64,000 bases of DNA from Elmis aenea. Taxonomy: Eukaryota; Arthropoda; Insecta; Coleoptera; Elmidae. Where the stretch lies: contig OX393576.1 in the NCBI GenBank assembly GCA_947652605.1, positions 11,186,575 to 11,250,574 on the forward strand, in the 5' to 3' direction. Within the stretch, counting starts at the first letter, position 1; each line of letters starts with the position of its first letter. The notes under the pieces were generated by a model that worked only from the letters and a program-made list of their open reading frames with translations, was not told where the DNA came from and did no database searches. This document shows positions 11,326 to 23,465 of the stretch, one piece after another. A program made the position numbers and the translations under genes.

Positions 11326-12118
11326 TCAAGTTCTATGTCTTTTTTTAATGGCTAGGTAGATTAGCAAGTGATTATCCTTCGAAATCTAACTACTTCATGC
11401 ATTTATTTACAAAGCAATCATTCAGGCACAGCCTGGCCCACAGGGCGACGGGCAATCTTCCTATGGACCGATGGGGCCTGAAGCAACGCAAAGCACATGA
11501 AACAATTCCTGTCATTCAAATTGTTTTTGAATTTAATGCTTATAGAAGGCGTCAACAAAGGCCAAAACGGTTGTTTTCCAAAAACATTTTACTAACAATC
11601 TGCTTCGATTATTTCTGCTTCCGCACCGGGAAGTTTCGCGTTCGGCTCGTTAGGTGCGTTCATTGACGAATATTTGTAGAGATGCAGGTTATTTTTGCGT
11701 CGTTCCTAAACCGTTTTATTCTTCTGTGCCTATGTTGTCATCAAATAATTTCAAATAGGCCAAAGAGTACATTGAAAAATATCATAGCAGCAGAGTTAGT
11801 GGTTGGCGAAAATTTGGATCAAAACTGACAGCAGCAGCACAAGAAGTCGCAAAATTAATTTTTACTTGCCATGCAAACATAAGTTACGATTTTTTTTTTG
11901 TCCCATCCAACAGATTATCCAACGGCTTTTATCAAATAAATGGGCAAAAAAATGCTCGCACAGGGCAATTTTGGTATGGCTAGTCCGTCTTGCCAGTATT
12001 GGAGATTGTCTTCGTCCGATTAATTTAGTACTTTCGCCAAAGTTGCATTTTTGATATTTTAAACCAACTAATTCGTTTCAATACTTAAAAAAAAATTTTT
12101 TTTTTGCAAACCGTGTCC
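11326..12118. other. Intron 6 sequence, nothing recognised
   Basis: An 89-codon ORF at 11397-11666 and an 83-codon ORF at 11803-12054, both on the plus strand, have no composition or motif I recognise. I treat them as chance ORFs. Confidence 0.4.
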
Positions 12119-12628
12119 GGAACATTCTTCGCCCACAATAATTCTTCGCCTCCACAATTCTTCGCCCACAATTCTTCACCTACACAATTTTTCGCCTACA
12201 CAATTCTTCGCCGCCACAATTTTTCGCCGCATGCAAGCATATTACTAATTTTGTTTGTAAATGTGATTGTTTTAGGTTAGGTCAGGTAAGATCAGGTCAG
12301 GTAAGGTTTATTTAATTTAATTTTTATTTATACTATAATAGCATAAACAAGATTTAAAATCACAACATACGCTATTTATGTAGCAATTTTTAAACATAAT
12401 ATTAAAATAAGAAGTATTAATATAAAAGAAACAACTTTAGGCTAATGTAAAATAATCTGATAAAATTACCTTATAAATAAAAACAATCACATTTACAAAA
12501 AAAATTGTGATATGCTTGTATGCGGCGAAAAATTGTGGCGGCGAAGAATTGTGGTGGCGAAGAACTGTGTAGACGAAGAATTGTGGGCGAAGAATTGTGG
12601 GCCAAGAATTGTGGGCGAAGAATGTTCC
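12119..12628. mobile_element. Fold-back element with tandem-repeat arms (TTCTTCGCC type)
   Basis: Each arm is a run of about six or seven short units of the form ATTCTTCGCC plus a 4-7 bp spacer of CACA/TACACA type, and the right arm is the inverse. Ends read GGAACATTCTTCGCCCACAA inwards on both sides. The arms are joined by about 230 bp of AT-rich DNA, itself flanked by the mirrored AACAATCACATTTACAAA. This arm architecture recalls Drosophila Foldback and Galileo elements, although no sequence homology is claimed. No coding capacity. Intron 6 of the SLC16-like gene. Confidence 0.7.
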
Positions 12629-12901
12629 TAAACCCGATGCAAACAGTGTTTAATAAACTTTTGAATTTCAAAATTTCTCAAATTTTATTAGTAGCAGCCC
12701 AAAATTGGGTGTCTTAGAGGTAAAAAACCACTGGTGTAGATGAATAATATGTACTTCTGTCTTTGAAATGTAAAAATACTTGCGATATTATTGACTGTTT
12801 GGAGTACTCGCAAGATCTGACTGGTCGAAAAAATGTTAAAGTCTTGGAGAATGAAATACTATTGGCAAAATACAATGACTAAAAGTAACTCAACACAATA
12901 T

Positions 12902-13170
12902 ACAGTGTGTCCCAGGAGGAATTTGCCAAACAAGGGTGCGTATTTAAAGTCATTCCACGTAAAGAAAAGTTGTATTAATATAAATTCTATTCCGAAAACT
13001 TACGGATTTTTGAAGCAAAAGGCGAGACATTAAAAACATGCCTTTTGCCTCAATATTGTATAGCTCCGTAATTTTTCCGAATTGTACCTTTGCTGATAGA
13101 ACGATTTTACCTGAAACTACTCAAGAAACACACCCTTCAAACTTGGCACATTCATTCAAGAACACCCTGT
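12902..13170. mobile_element. Degenerate TACAGGG-type element
   Basis: The left end ACAGTGTGTCCCAGGAGG and right end GAACACCCTGTATATA are facing relics of the TACAGGG class, 269 bp apart, with no internal ORF. Arms are not obviously mirrored beyond the first dozen bases. Confidence 0.4.
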
Positions 13171-13728
13171 ATATAAAGCATTGGTAATTGGCGCATATTC
13201 CTGCGTTCAATAATATGATGGATGATGAATGGAAACTCCCTCACATGCAGAATACATTTAAATTCAACAGATCCGGCAGATCCATTTAAGCTGTCACGGT
13301 TTTTAATGACATTTATTACAGGCACAGCCTTCTATGATGTTAACGATTAGGATCTTCAACTCCAGTCAATTCATTCTAATGTATTCTTTAAACTAGTTTA
13401 TACGCGACTTGACAGGCAAATAAAATATTTCAGTAGGTACGTTTGCTTGCGATCTAAATATGTTACAGTTAACACGAGGAATGTATGGAAAGAAGAGAAG
13501 CAATAGACGGAGAATAAGTTCGCCACGTTGAATTATTATTCTTGGTATAGTTGAAGTATAATTTTCTTTCGTTTTTGATAACTGCAAAAGCTTTCGAATT
13601 GCTGAATTTCTAGAAATTCTTTTGTGGGAACAAAAAGCCAATTTTTAAAAGCGCACGGCCGGAAAATATATTGTTAATAAGCTGCAAAAGCGACATTCGA
13701 TTTTAAAAATATTTTTTTAAAAACATAC

Positions 13729-13866
13729 CTGAAAACGGAACACCAATAACGATTGGTATTGCTTGTGAACACTGGACGAATCCCCATGTCCGGGCGAAGT
13801 TTCGAGCTCTTACGCGTTCGTAGGTGTACATCTTCAGTGAGTAATGATAACCTCCACAAAATATAC
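13729..13866 (-). CDS. SLC16-like gene, exon 6 (TM10-TM11)
   Basis: Acceptor TTTATTTCCAG|GTATATT and donor TCAG|GTATGTT enclose 138 nt, entering and leaving in the same phase. It encodes GIFCGGYHYSLKMYTYE, closing TM10, then the loop ERVRARNFARTWG and TM11 (FVQCSQAIPIVIGVPFSG). The arginine-rich loop and the small-residue helix are as expected for the C-terminal half of an MCT-type carrier. Residues about 404-450. Confidence 0.9.
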
Positions 13867-13939
13867 CTGGAAATAAAAAGATTTTTAAGAATGTCGTACT
13901 AAAGCGATCGGCTTAAAATTTTGTACACGTTAGTTATAT

Positions 13940-15512
13940 CAGGGGTGCCGGGGCCATCGTTATATTAGCGGGACGACTCCTTACTGTCCTTACTGCAAAC
14001 TGCGAGAAAAGTGGTGGGGATAAAGGCCGACCGTTCATTATTTGCTTGTTTGCTGTACCTTTTACAGTTGTTCTCTATTTGTAACTGCTTTTTTTTAGAG
14101 TCTAATTTTTTATGTCGAAGTTTATTATTTGTTTTTATTTTTATTAAAAATTCATTTCCAAAACATTTCCATTTATAGTTATAATATAATTTTTAAGATT
14201 TGATCGTTTTTTGTTATGTTAAATAGACTGTTTGCTATGATTTGAATAAACTTTGAACTAATTTTTCTAGAAAATTTTCTCATGTATGCATATTTTTTTA
14301 ATACACTGTCAGATTCAGAATTAAATCCGAATCAACAAAAACATGTATACTATGTAATTTAAAGAAAACAGTTGCCTATCGCGGATTTGACATACGTCAT
14401 CGTAGAGATAACAAATGCACATCATTTAATAAAGAATTTGTCGCAGTTTCCAAAAATATAAGGTTTGTTGGGGTTATTTTCAATAATTAAAAAGTTATAG
14501 GGGTGCGACAGTCAAACTGAATCACCCGGTATAACTCATATAAATAGACTTATATACAGTGTTTTTTGTAAATCAGTTGTTGTCTAATTTGTTAAAACAA
14601 TTTACTTTAAAATAAAATTAAAAAGTAGCTTCATTACTTTGTATAACAAAATTTAGGTCAGTAGTCAGACTTTTATGATGGGGTTCGACACCACATATTG
14701 TACAATACATTTTGTGTCATTTTGAACTAGCGCAGTAAATCTTCAAAGCTCTTGTTTAAATAGATACAAAAAAAAAAACGATAAGCTGTAAATCTTATTC
14801 ATACATATTGGTTTACAACTAACTACTTCAAGATCTTTAACAAATATTTTTTTAACCTCTTTTTACCCCTCAATTTTGTTTTTAGTTCAAGAGCCCCTTT
14901 GGTCATGACCAATCGCCTTCTTTACATCGGTGTTCTTTGTACGATTTAAAAAACAGTTGTAAGATACATCGCAAATCATTCAGTTGTAAGTGAAACCTCA
15001 CATCTATAATCATACTAAGTTCTCTTCATTGCGAACATCGTTCAATAGTGACAATCGATTACGGCGAGGTGCTTTTTTTAAAATCATAATAATTACAGTA
15101 AATCAATAATTCGCTTTATAAGAGATAATACATCGATGCAACTTTAAAAGATGATAACATAATATAAAATTTCATTCATGTTTCTAAATTTACATTGTTG
15201 CTTCAGTATGCTTAATAATTACCTAACAAAAATGCCTATTAAATTTTGCGTTTCCGAATGTAAAAGTAATTACAAAGGAAGTAGTTACACACCATCATTT
15301 AATTATTAAATATTAAAATATCTATATTATATTATAAATAAAATATAATAAAAAAATAGTAATATTTGATTATTAACGTAATAATTTACGTTATATTCTT
15401 TAGCCAGGCATATAGTATTATAGCGACATGTTGGCATCGGCCTTTATCCCCACAACTCAAAAATTCATTGGGTCGACCCGCTAGTATAACGATGGCCCCG
15501 GGGGTGCCCATG
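13940..15512. mobile_element. hAT-like DNA transposon relic, 1.57 kb
   Basis: Long terminal inverted repeats: GGGGCCATCGTTATATTAGC near 13950 mirrors GCTAGTATAACGATGGCCCC near 15480, and GTGGGGATAAAGGCCGA near 14015 mirrors TCGGCCTTTATCCCCAC near 15439. The termini are CAGGGGTGCC-like at left and GGGGTGCCCATG at right. The interior is AT-rich without a transposase ORF. No convincing target duplication. Intron 5 of the SLC16-like gene. Confidence 0.65.
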
Positions 15513-16453
15513 AGCAATCAATTATGTATTAAGAATTATTTCTACGTTGGTTCTACTTCATCATTTTCCATTATTATTAAGATTTTAAACAATTGACGAA
15601 AAATGTCAAAAGTGCATTATTTTGGAATGAAACAAAAATTTTAAATCAAGCTATTGGCAATTATTAGCCTATAACCCGTTAAAATTATGATTAAAAAACT
15701 TTTAAGATAAATATAAAGGTGCTGTTTTTTTTTTTTAACTTTGACAGCATCTCTAGCCTTGAGGTTCACGTACTCCAGGTACTGAAAACACTCTGAAGAT
15801 CCACTGCTTGTAAGCTGACGTTCGTTTTTATAACGTGCGAACGCAGAATGTGGATAAAGAAAAAATTGTAGCGTTTTAAAAAGGAAAAATCTAGTTTCGA
15901 ATAAACTGAAGCTGGTACACAGTAATTTTTTAGTTCGTTTAAATTGCCCTGAACAAATCAAAGCTGGATAGATTGCTAGAATACCGGTTTAATGATCGGT
16001 GAAGTAAAATCTAATCTGGTGGTCGACAAGCCGCTTGTAATAAGAATGGGAAGCCATATATGGCACATTCCACTACGATGTATTTGACGAACCACACCGT
16101 CAGCAATTTACCGAGCACAACGCACCATTTACACATTCATCTTGTCATAAAAGATATGATCGACAAATATTTGATATTAGTTACGGTTCATTAGGAGAAA
16201 AAAATGTTACGGAGCTCTGGCTAAGTAAACTCGTGATGAAACTGGCGACTATTTGAGAATAATCGTGGTTGATGGGCGTGATAGAAGAAAAAATTAATTT
16301 ACTAGAAGATGAACTACTGAGAGAGTTTTGTGGATGTACTGAATGTTCAGGGACGGTCTTAGGTCGATTGGACCAATTCAACCCAATCGGGCCCCGTGTC
16401 AAAAATGGCCGAAAGCGTCAGGAAGATTTAAATATTTATAATACAATAGGTTT
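15513..16453. other. Intron 5 sequence, nothing recognised
   Basis: A 106-codon minus-strand ORF at 15641-15961 and overlapping short ORFs on both strands at 16181-16472 show no recognisable domain. Confidence 0.4.
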
Positions 16454-16920
16454 GTTCCAACAAGCCCGCTGACAAAGCGGCGCATTATCAGGAGTGTGCG
16501 CAGTATCCATATCGCGTTCCATCACAGTATCTGATAGTTCACCGGACGGTTTAGTCGGCCGTCATTACAAAATTAATGCATGAACTACAGTGTACGGTCA
16601 AAACAGTTCTTGGATGAGAGCATGTACCAGCATTTGGATTTTTACACGCATGCGCTGTTCATAACTAACATGAGCTCAGTTAGCTATGCATCGCTCTCCC
16701 GACGCTACTTAGTACTAGATTCTTAAGGTGTCTACCCTAACGATGCGCTCATTTCTATGAAACCAATAGACACAAATGTCGTTTACAGTTAGGCCAGTCG
16801 TAAAAGCGTTCCAACAACGGCTAATACTGGCCAATACATTTCTTAGTACATAGTTCACGCATGCGAATAAAACAGTTCATGCATTCATCCAAGGATCGGT
16901 TTTAAACTGCTTGTTGGAAC
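16454..16920. mobile_element. Possible MITE with GTTCCAACAAGC ends
   Basis: Both ends read GTTCCAACAAGC inwards. Inside, CTTGGATGAGAGCATG near 16612 mirrors CATGCATTCATCCAAG near 16878, and a further GTTCCAACAA lies near 16808. The stretch is noticeably more GC-rich than the intron around it. It may be a non-autonomous transposon; no target duplication was identified. Confidence 0.4.
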
Positions 16921-18075
16921 ACCCCTAAATATCAACAAATCTGGTTTTATTTGATGATTCCAGTAAATAACTGAATTGAGTTTTAAAGTAAACACTGCTT
17001 TATCAAGTCAATTTCAAAAGTAAAGAATACAAAGCAAAACAGTAGATTTTCTGTAGCTTCGTTAAAAAAAGATCTTTTCTTGGTTGACGAACAATGATTA
17101 CAAGTTTATAAGGGAGTTAAGACCAGTGCAAATAAGCCTGCGGCTAAATTTCATAAACTGGAACACCAAAATTCTCAACAACACGAAATTCATGATGACT
17201 CCAAAAAAAACAGTACAAAGCAGATTGTTTCAATCAAGTATTGGAAAAAGTCAGATATCTTTAGAAAAACGAATCGGTCAGATGAAGAATTATACAGATC
17301 TTTTGGATTTTTGACAAACTTTTAGAAGATCGATAAGGAAACATTGGATAAGCATGCTGCCAATTAAGAAATATCATTGTTTGATGTCAAATTGTTGAAA
17401 AACTTCAAATGACCAGCACAAATAAATTAGCAGATATCGATGGTAGAATGCTAGTTTTGGAAAATGAAGCCTTAAAAACAATTCTTCCTTTTCCATTTTA
17501 TGGCAAATTACAAAAACATAATCAATTTATTAGTTTTAAACTTGCATAAATAATATTTTTAAGTAGCTAAATACCAAAGTTATTATTTGATAAATGTTTC
17601 ATTAATCAAGTAATTTATTTACTAACACAAATATGCTGAAATCATATCATTTTAACTTGTTAGAGAAGGATCTGTTGTCGAAATACAATACCAATTTCCA
17701 GACTCTTGTCTCTTTATAGTTGCAGTGTTATTTATTTATGAAAAGAAGATACAAGAATCTTCAAACTGGTAATGCTTTCCATTAAGAGTTCCTTAAGAAA
17801 AAATGTAATACTTAGTATTTTACGTTTTCAGATATATACGTAAGTAGTAGTAGTAGTAGTATTTTATGGACGAAAACTGTTTTAGAACGCCATAAAAAAC
17901 AATAAAAATTGCTGTTCTAAATATAATCACAGCCAATATTGCTCTTTAAAATATTCAATAAAAACAAACGTTTGGGGTCAATAAGTTACCCCACCAGTTC
18001 AATATAGGGCCAAAAGCATAATTTTCGCGAAAACATTAAAACTGAATGATTTTTAATAAAAATATTTTCACTTAC
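16921..18075. other. Intron 5 sequence with a short GTA microsatellite
   Basis: A run of about six TAG/GTA triplets lies near 17840-17862. A 76-codon plus-strand ORF at 17084-17314 is unassigned. Nothing else stands out. Confidence 0.45.
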
Positions 18076-18596
18076 CATAAATCCATGCAAACATGACGTA
18101 CGCATGATAATTTCCACTGACCACCGTAAACGCTAAGATAGACAATCCACACATAAATACGGCAGTTTGGCAAAGGTATTGTCGAGCGATGCGGCATTCC
18201 GTGGAGTTATGCAGCACCAGGGTACTAAAAACGACACAGCCCACAGTCCAAGCTAGACCCAGATACATCTGCAGGAGGACCGTGGACTCACCAAGGCCCT
18301 CGGCTTCTGCTTGATAAGCCAGGTAAAATATTGGAGTATTTATCCCAAAAGCACTTATACCAGTTGAAACCAAAAGGATTCGGACGGTCTTACTCTTCAG
18401 AGTACTGAAGTCGAAGAACGGAATTTTATCTTCGATTTTGTTTTTATCTTTTATCTTACGTTTTTGGTTCTTAATGTGTAAGATGGCTCGCCTCTGCGGA
18501 TGGTAGAGAGATGCGGAGCGGTAAAATGTGCCAAGGATGAACGTTATTGACACAGCACCTGTTACCACTTGCAGGCCGAGTCGCCATCCCAAAGCA
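18076..18596 (-). CDS. SLC16-like gene, exon 5 (TM6-TM10)
   Basis: Acceptor TTTTTTTGCAG|TGCTTTGGG and donor TTTATG|GTAAGTG. The 521-nt exon encodes TM6 (LQVVTGAVSITFILGTFY), a lysine-rich cytoplasmic loop around KIKDKNKIEDK, TM7 (VRILLVSTGISAFGINTPI), TM8 (LLQMYLGLAWTVGCVVFSTL), the loop HNSTECRIARQ, TM9 (TAVFMCGLSILAFTVV) and the start of TM10 (AYVMFAWIYG). TM8 lacks the Asp and Arg that MCT1 uses for proton-coupled lactate transport (Asp302 and Arg306). The central loop is shorter than is usual in the family. Residues about 230-404. Confidence 0.92.
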
Positions 18597-18668
18597 CTGC
18601 AAAAAAAGATATTATTAATAATCATAGTGTGCTTCCTTTTTGTAAAACAAATAATGAAAATAATCATG

Positions 18669-19233
18669 GATGATAATATTAATACCGTGACAACACCCCA
18701 TATAAGATACAATACCTAGAAAATTATTGTCATTGTTCTAAAATTACGTGGCCATGTTTAGCTAACACAGTAGAAGCCATTTTTGTCAATTTTAGCAAAA
18801 GACGCCCAAGCGTCGGTACCTTTTTTGCAATATATACCGCATATGTGGATGATAAATTAATACCGTAAGACAACACTCCGTATAAGATACGATAACTAGA
18901 AAATGAATAAAGTTATGGTTCTAAAATTAACTGGGCATGTTTAGCCAACATAGTCGAAGCAGTTTTTGTCAATTTTAGCAAAAGACGCCCAAGGTTGGTT
19001 ACCTCTTTTGCAATATATACCGCATGATAACACTAACACCGTAAGACAACACCCTGTATAAGATACAATAACTAAAAAATTATTAAAGTCATGGTTCTAA
19101 AATTACCAGGGCATGTGTAGCAAACATAGTCGAAGCCTTTTTTTGTCAATTTTATCAGAAGACGGTTAAGCGTCGGTACCTCTTTTGCAATGTATACTGC
19201 ATATATGGATGATAGCATTAATAATGTAAGACA
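18669..19233. repeat. Tandem array, three units of about 180 bp
   Basis: Markers recur at steps of 180, 177 and 182 bp: GATGATAATATTAATACCG (18669), its variants at 18849, 19026 and 19208; GTTCTAAAATTA and TTTTGTCAATTTTA blocks recur in step. Units are roughly 85-90 percent alike by eye. It starts about 70 bp upstream of the exon 5 acceptor, inside intron 4. Confidence 0.8.
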
Positions 19234-20421
19234 GGTATCTATGGACCCCAAGGGGGACGTGAAGCTTCCACAGGGGGTATATGTCAAATACAATGCTCGA
19301 AGAAAATTATTGGTGGAAAACAAGAACCACAAATTTTCGCACTAAATATTTTTTACACTTTTGGTTCTACGCATAAATAAAGTTATTTTAAAATGGACTA
19401 ATTGACAAGGGGTTCTGACGCTTCACAGTGAGGCCAAGGGGTACATAGATGGAAACTCGTTCAGAACCGCTGCTGTAGAGGAACTTGGCATAACCGAAAT
19501 TTGTTGTAAAGCTAGGGGATTCTTCTATCTCATTTGACAATTTAAATAATCAAAATACTACCCTTGCTCAGAAGTTTTTATTGAAACAGCAACATAATAT
19601 ATTTTAAAACGTCAAAACTCGCCTTAAGTATCACTAATGAAATATTTAAATGATCCTAATTTAACTAAAGAATTTGAAATTTTCTTTTAAATGTCAAGCG
19701 TACCTGAAATAATTAAGCTAGCTAAATCTTTCGCGATAAGAAGAGTTCAGTAGAGAGAAATAATCAAAGCTTCAAAAAAATAACTTGATCAGTTTAAAAG
19801 TTCCATATTTGAGTTTCTATTTATCGCACTAAACATAATAAATGAATCCGTATTGACTAGATAAGTCAAAACGAAACTATTGTTGTTGAGCACATTTATA
19901 GATTGGCTTGGTAAAAGTTCTAGGACATATAATGCATTATAACTAAGGACCTAAGTATACTCCATGTGTACAGATTACTTCCGTTGTGTTTGGTTAGGAC
20001 TTGCTATATAAGCAGCAAGTTATACAAGCGCCGACTGTAACAATACCATCAATATACCCGAGGGTTATAATAGTTTTGTCAATCGCTGAAACTACTCGGC
20101 TAAAGTGTATCTGCACAAGGACACGCTGTCGTCTGGAGATATTTTCCATTCAGATATCTAGCGTGTTATCAATGTGGGGGAAATGCGAACGCTACCGCAT
20201 GGCGTGTCACCGTATTTCTTGAAAAACTACTTCACATTTATAAAATGTGCATATTTAACATATTTTTGGGGAAATGTGGAGACGGCACGAAGTCTCAAAG
20301 CACAGACTCTTCTAAAATGTTTTATATAAGTTTGGAATAAAACCTTTGTTAAATTTTTTATTACCGTTCTGCTGGGTACAAAAAAAGGTACCCAGGTTAT
20401 AAAATTAGTAGAAATGTATAT
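19234..20421. other. Intron 4 sequence, nothing recognised
   Basis: No exon or transposon end was recognised. A 73-codon plus-strand ORF at 20001-20222 has no visible domain. Confidence 0.4.
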
Positions 20422-20485
20422 ACAGGGAGTTTGAAATTCGAGTTTAGGCATGGGGGTCTCGCTTATTATAATAGCTAGGTTTAAA
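20422..20485 (+). mobile_element. Solitary TACAGGG end of the family B type
   Basis: ACAGGGAGTTTGAAATTCG is followed by GGCATGGGGGTCTCGCTTAT, the family B subterminal block. No matching right end is seen, so this is a truncated copy. Confidence 0.5.
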
Positions 20486-20880
20486 TTTAGAAAAGTTGCT
20501 AAATACGGTGCTCATTAATAAGAGAATTTGGAAATATCTCGAACGGTATCCAAAAAAAAATAGGAAAAACCGGATACTACGATTTTTGAAAATCATCTAA
20601 AACCAATAACTCCTTTGGATTATGAAATATTTTGTGTAAAACATTGCCTAAGCCACTTTTTAAGCAGAATCAGATAGTGATTACAAATTTTTCCTAGGGC
20701 GATTGGTTTTTGTTTTGTGACACCAACTAAATTTTGCAATTTACAATAATCAAATAGATTTTTTTTTCTTTATTCATTGATGTACAACACATGGCATTTT
20801 ACTGCTACATTCAATGTCAAATATGAAAAAATGTGTTTTGGACAACAACCACTATAAATTAGGTTAGTAAACGTGATGTA

Positions 20881-22802
20881 TACAGGGTGTCCCAGATTAC
20901 ATTTCCAGCATGGGAATCTCGCTTATCATAGAGTACAGGTTTGTTTAAATTAGATGAATTATTCCTTAGTATGAGAGGAGCCACAATCAATTTTTATAAG
21001 TACAAAATTCCACGTGCTTCAGATGTTATAGCAAAAAATATAACTCTCTCATAACTTTTTTTGTCTCAATCATAAGAACAATTTTATGTTTACTTTCTTA
21101 AAGTACTTTTTAATGAAGAATGTAACTGTTATTTTAGATTTTTTTAACACCTACTCTTTTCGAGATATTACCCCTAATCTCATTTTTTCTTATGGGCCGC
21201 GAAGTTGGCTATGGAGTTGTTAAATGTGCTTTTTTTCTCTTTAAATTGAGATATTACTTGCTATATCTATTTTTATAAATAAGTCACAAAATGAAGAAAA
21301 ATCATTATTTACCCATCACTTATCAAGCTATCTATGAAAATAAAAACAAACAACCAGGGGTTTGGAGCGGAGCTCGGAGCTGGAGCACGGAGCAGTGGAG
21401 CAATGGGTTTTTACCCGGAGCTGGAGCGGAGCCCGGAGCAAATAATTTTGATTGCTCCACTGCTCCAGTTTATTATGTAAAATTTAAAAAATAACTACCT
21501 TTTTTCTCCTTTTTTTCAATGTTTGAAAATCAATAATCTGTTTTTTCAAACATTTATTTAACTTCATTTGTTTGTTAGGGCCAAATTTTGTTATTTTTGA
21601 CCAACTTCTATATATTCGATAAAATTAAAATTTGTTTTTAAAATCAATTTTTTTGAATCAAAAAACTTTCTTTAAAAATGTTAACAATATTTGGAGCATG
21701 GAGCGGAGTCGGAGCAGGCATTTTGATGCCGGAGCGGAGCAACTAAAAAATTGGACTGCTCCAAACCCCTGCAAAAAACAACTAGGTAATTAAATGTAAA
21801 ATGATAGTTGTTACTATTTGAGTGGTATCATTTATTAGAATTTTATAGTATTGTTGTGTAATTTGATAGTCTTTGTAGCAAATTTGTTGTCATATAATTA
21901 TTGGCACATTTACAACTAATTAAAAATTTTAAATGTTGAAATGCTACATTATTTGCAATAGAAAATGTGTAAGATAGATAATTATTTATTAATTTGTTTT
22001 GGATTTTTGGTGGGTTTCTCGAAAAAACCATCTTCTTTTAAATTTATTTTCAAATTTCTGTAATTACGCACCCTTCGTTGCCTTTTCTCGGGATATAGCT
22101 CTAATTATATTCGCTCAGCTTCTACACAGTTTTTATGGTAAAGATTGTAGCATCTCAACACGTCAAATTTTTCGCTATTTTTAAATGTAGCCATCATTAT
22201 AACAATTACTACAAAGACTATCGAATTACACAACAATAATATGAAATTCTAATAAATGATACCGCAGACAAATAGTAACTGTCATTTGACATTTAATTAG
22301 CTGTTTTTTGTTTTTATTTTCATAGATAGCTTGATAAGTGATGGGAAAAATACGATTTTTTTTTCATTTTGAGACTTATTTATAAAATTGGGTATAGCAA
22401 GTAATATCTCATTTAAAAGAGAGAAAAAAGGCACATTTAAATATTCCATAGCTAACTTCGAGCCCCTTAAGAAAAAATGAAATTAGGGGTAATATCTCGA
22501 AAATGGTACGGGTTAAAAAAAAAAACTAAAATAACAGTTACATTCTCCATTAAAAAGAACCTTAAAAAAGTACAAATAATATTGTTCTAACGATTAAGAC
22601 AAAAAAGTTATGAAAGAAACAAGAAATTCGACATTTTCATATTTTTTGTTGTAACATCTGAAAGCACGAGAAATTTTTTACTTTTGAAAATTGATTGTGG
22701 CTCCTCACATACTAAGGAATAATTAATCTAATTTAAACAAACCTGTATCTCTTATAATAAGCGAGATCCCCATGCTGGAAATGTTATCTGGGACACCCTG
22801 CA
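20881..22802. mobile_element. Large palindromic TACAGGG element, family B copy 2, carrying a nested MITE
   Basis: A 1.9-kb fold-back in intron 4. Left end TACAGGGTGTCCCAGATTAC, right end its inverse (final bases CCCTGCA), flanked by TA. Mirrored landmarks are CAGCATGGGAATCTCGCTTA near 20908 and its inverse near 22760; GTAATATCTC near 22401 and GAGATATTAC near 21247; and GTATCATTTATTAGAATT near 21827 with its inverse near 22245. The symmetry centre is near 22020 once the 417-bp hAT-like insert in the left arm is removed. No transposase ORF. Confidence 0.82.
21355..21771. mobile_element. hAT-like MITE nested in a palindrome arm
   Basis: Perfect 14-bp terminal repeats CAGGGGTTTGGAGC face each other 417 bp apart. 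The flanks CAAACAAC (left) and CAAAAAAC (right) match at 7 of 8 bases, a good 8-bp hAT target duplication. The mirrored right arm of the host palindrome has no such insert, so this came later. The ends are rich in GGAGC/GGAGCGGAGC runs. Confidence 0.8.
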
Positions 22803-22890
22803 TAGTTCTTGAGTAAAAACAGTGTAACACAGTACCTAAAATATCTGTGGTATGTGGTTATGTAGATATATAATTAAATGATGAACTTAC

Positions 22891-23055
22891 CCTATCGTGC
22901 TTTTAATAACAATTGACATCGCAGCTATCCCCAGGCCACTTCCTGATACGATGAAGATTTCAACGAACTCCCGTCGCCTCTTGAAGTATTGAGCTACCAT
23001 AAGAGTCGAGCAGTCTCTTGTGATTCCAACACCTATGCCTACTACGGTACCATAA
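22891..23055 (-). CDS. SLC16-like gene, exon 4 (TM4-TM5)
   Basis: Acceptor CTATTTTCCAG|TTATGG and donor ATAGG|GTAAGTT. The 165 nt (a multiple of three, phase 2 in and out) encode SYGTVVGIGVGITRDCS (TM4), then MVAQYFKRRREFVEIF and TM5 (IVSGSGLGIAAMSIVI). The YF-x-x-RR segment leading into TM5 is the second conserved motif of SLC16 carriers. Residues about 175-230. Confidence 0.92.
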
Positions 23056-23465
23056 CTGGAAAATAGAAAAATAACGACCTAAGAATGCGTTTATGAATAT
23101 TTAACGACGTACGAAAAAAACAAGAAGCAATTCCTAAACGCGGCGTAATTTCTCACATTGTCAAGAAATACATCGATGCGGCTTGCAAAAAATTATTTAG
23201 GAATGCCGGACGTGGAGTGTTTGAAGAACACCTGCTATGCGAACATCTTAACTCCATTGCGAGGCTTCTGCGTAGAGGAGATGTGAGAAAATGCCAGTTT
23301 GCTATTTGTGGAGAAAAAAGAGCAAGTTTGCGTTCGTGATCAACGCTCGTATCCAAGATTTTCTGGTCGTAATATATCTCTGTCAAGTCGTAACTTTAAT
23401 TTTTATAACGCGATGTACGATCCGGAATGTTCATAACCATTCTGAATTTAAATTTTAAATTGATA
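23056..23465. other. Start of intron 3, nothing recognised
   Basis: A 77-codon minus-strand ORF at 23153-23386 has no visible domain or splice context and is taken as chance. Confidence 0.4.

Noticed and set aside
11397..11666. 89-codon plus-strand ORF as a coding exon
   Set aside because: Opposite in strand to the host gene, no motif and no plausible splice partners; it probably arises from a locally GC-richer patch of intron 6.
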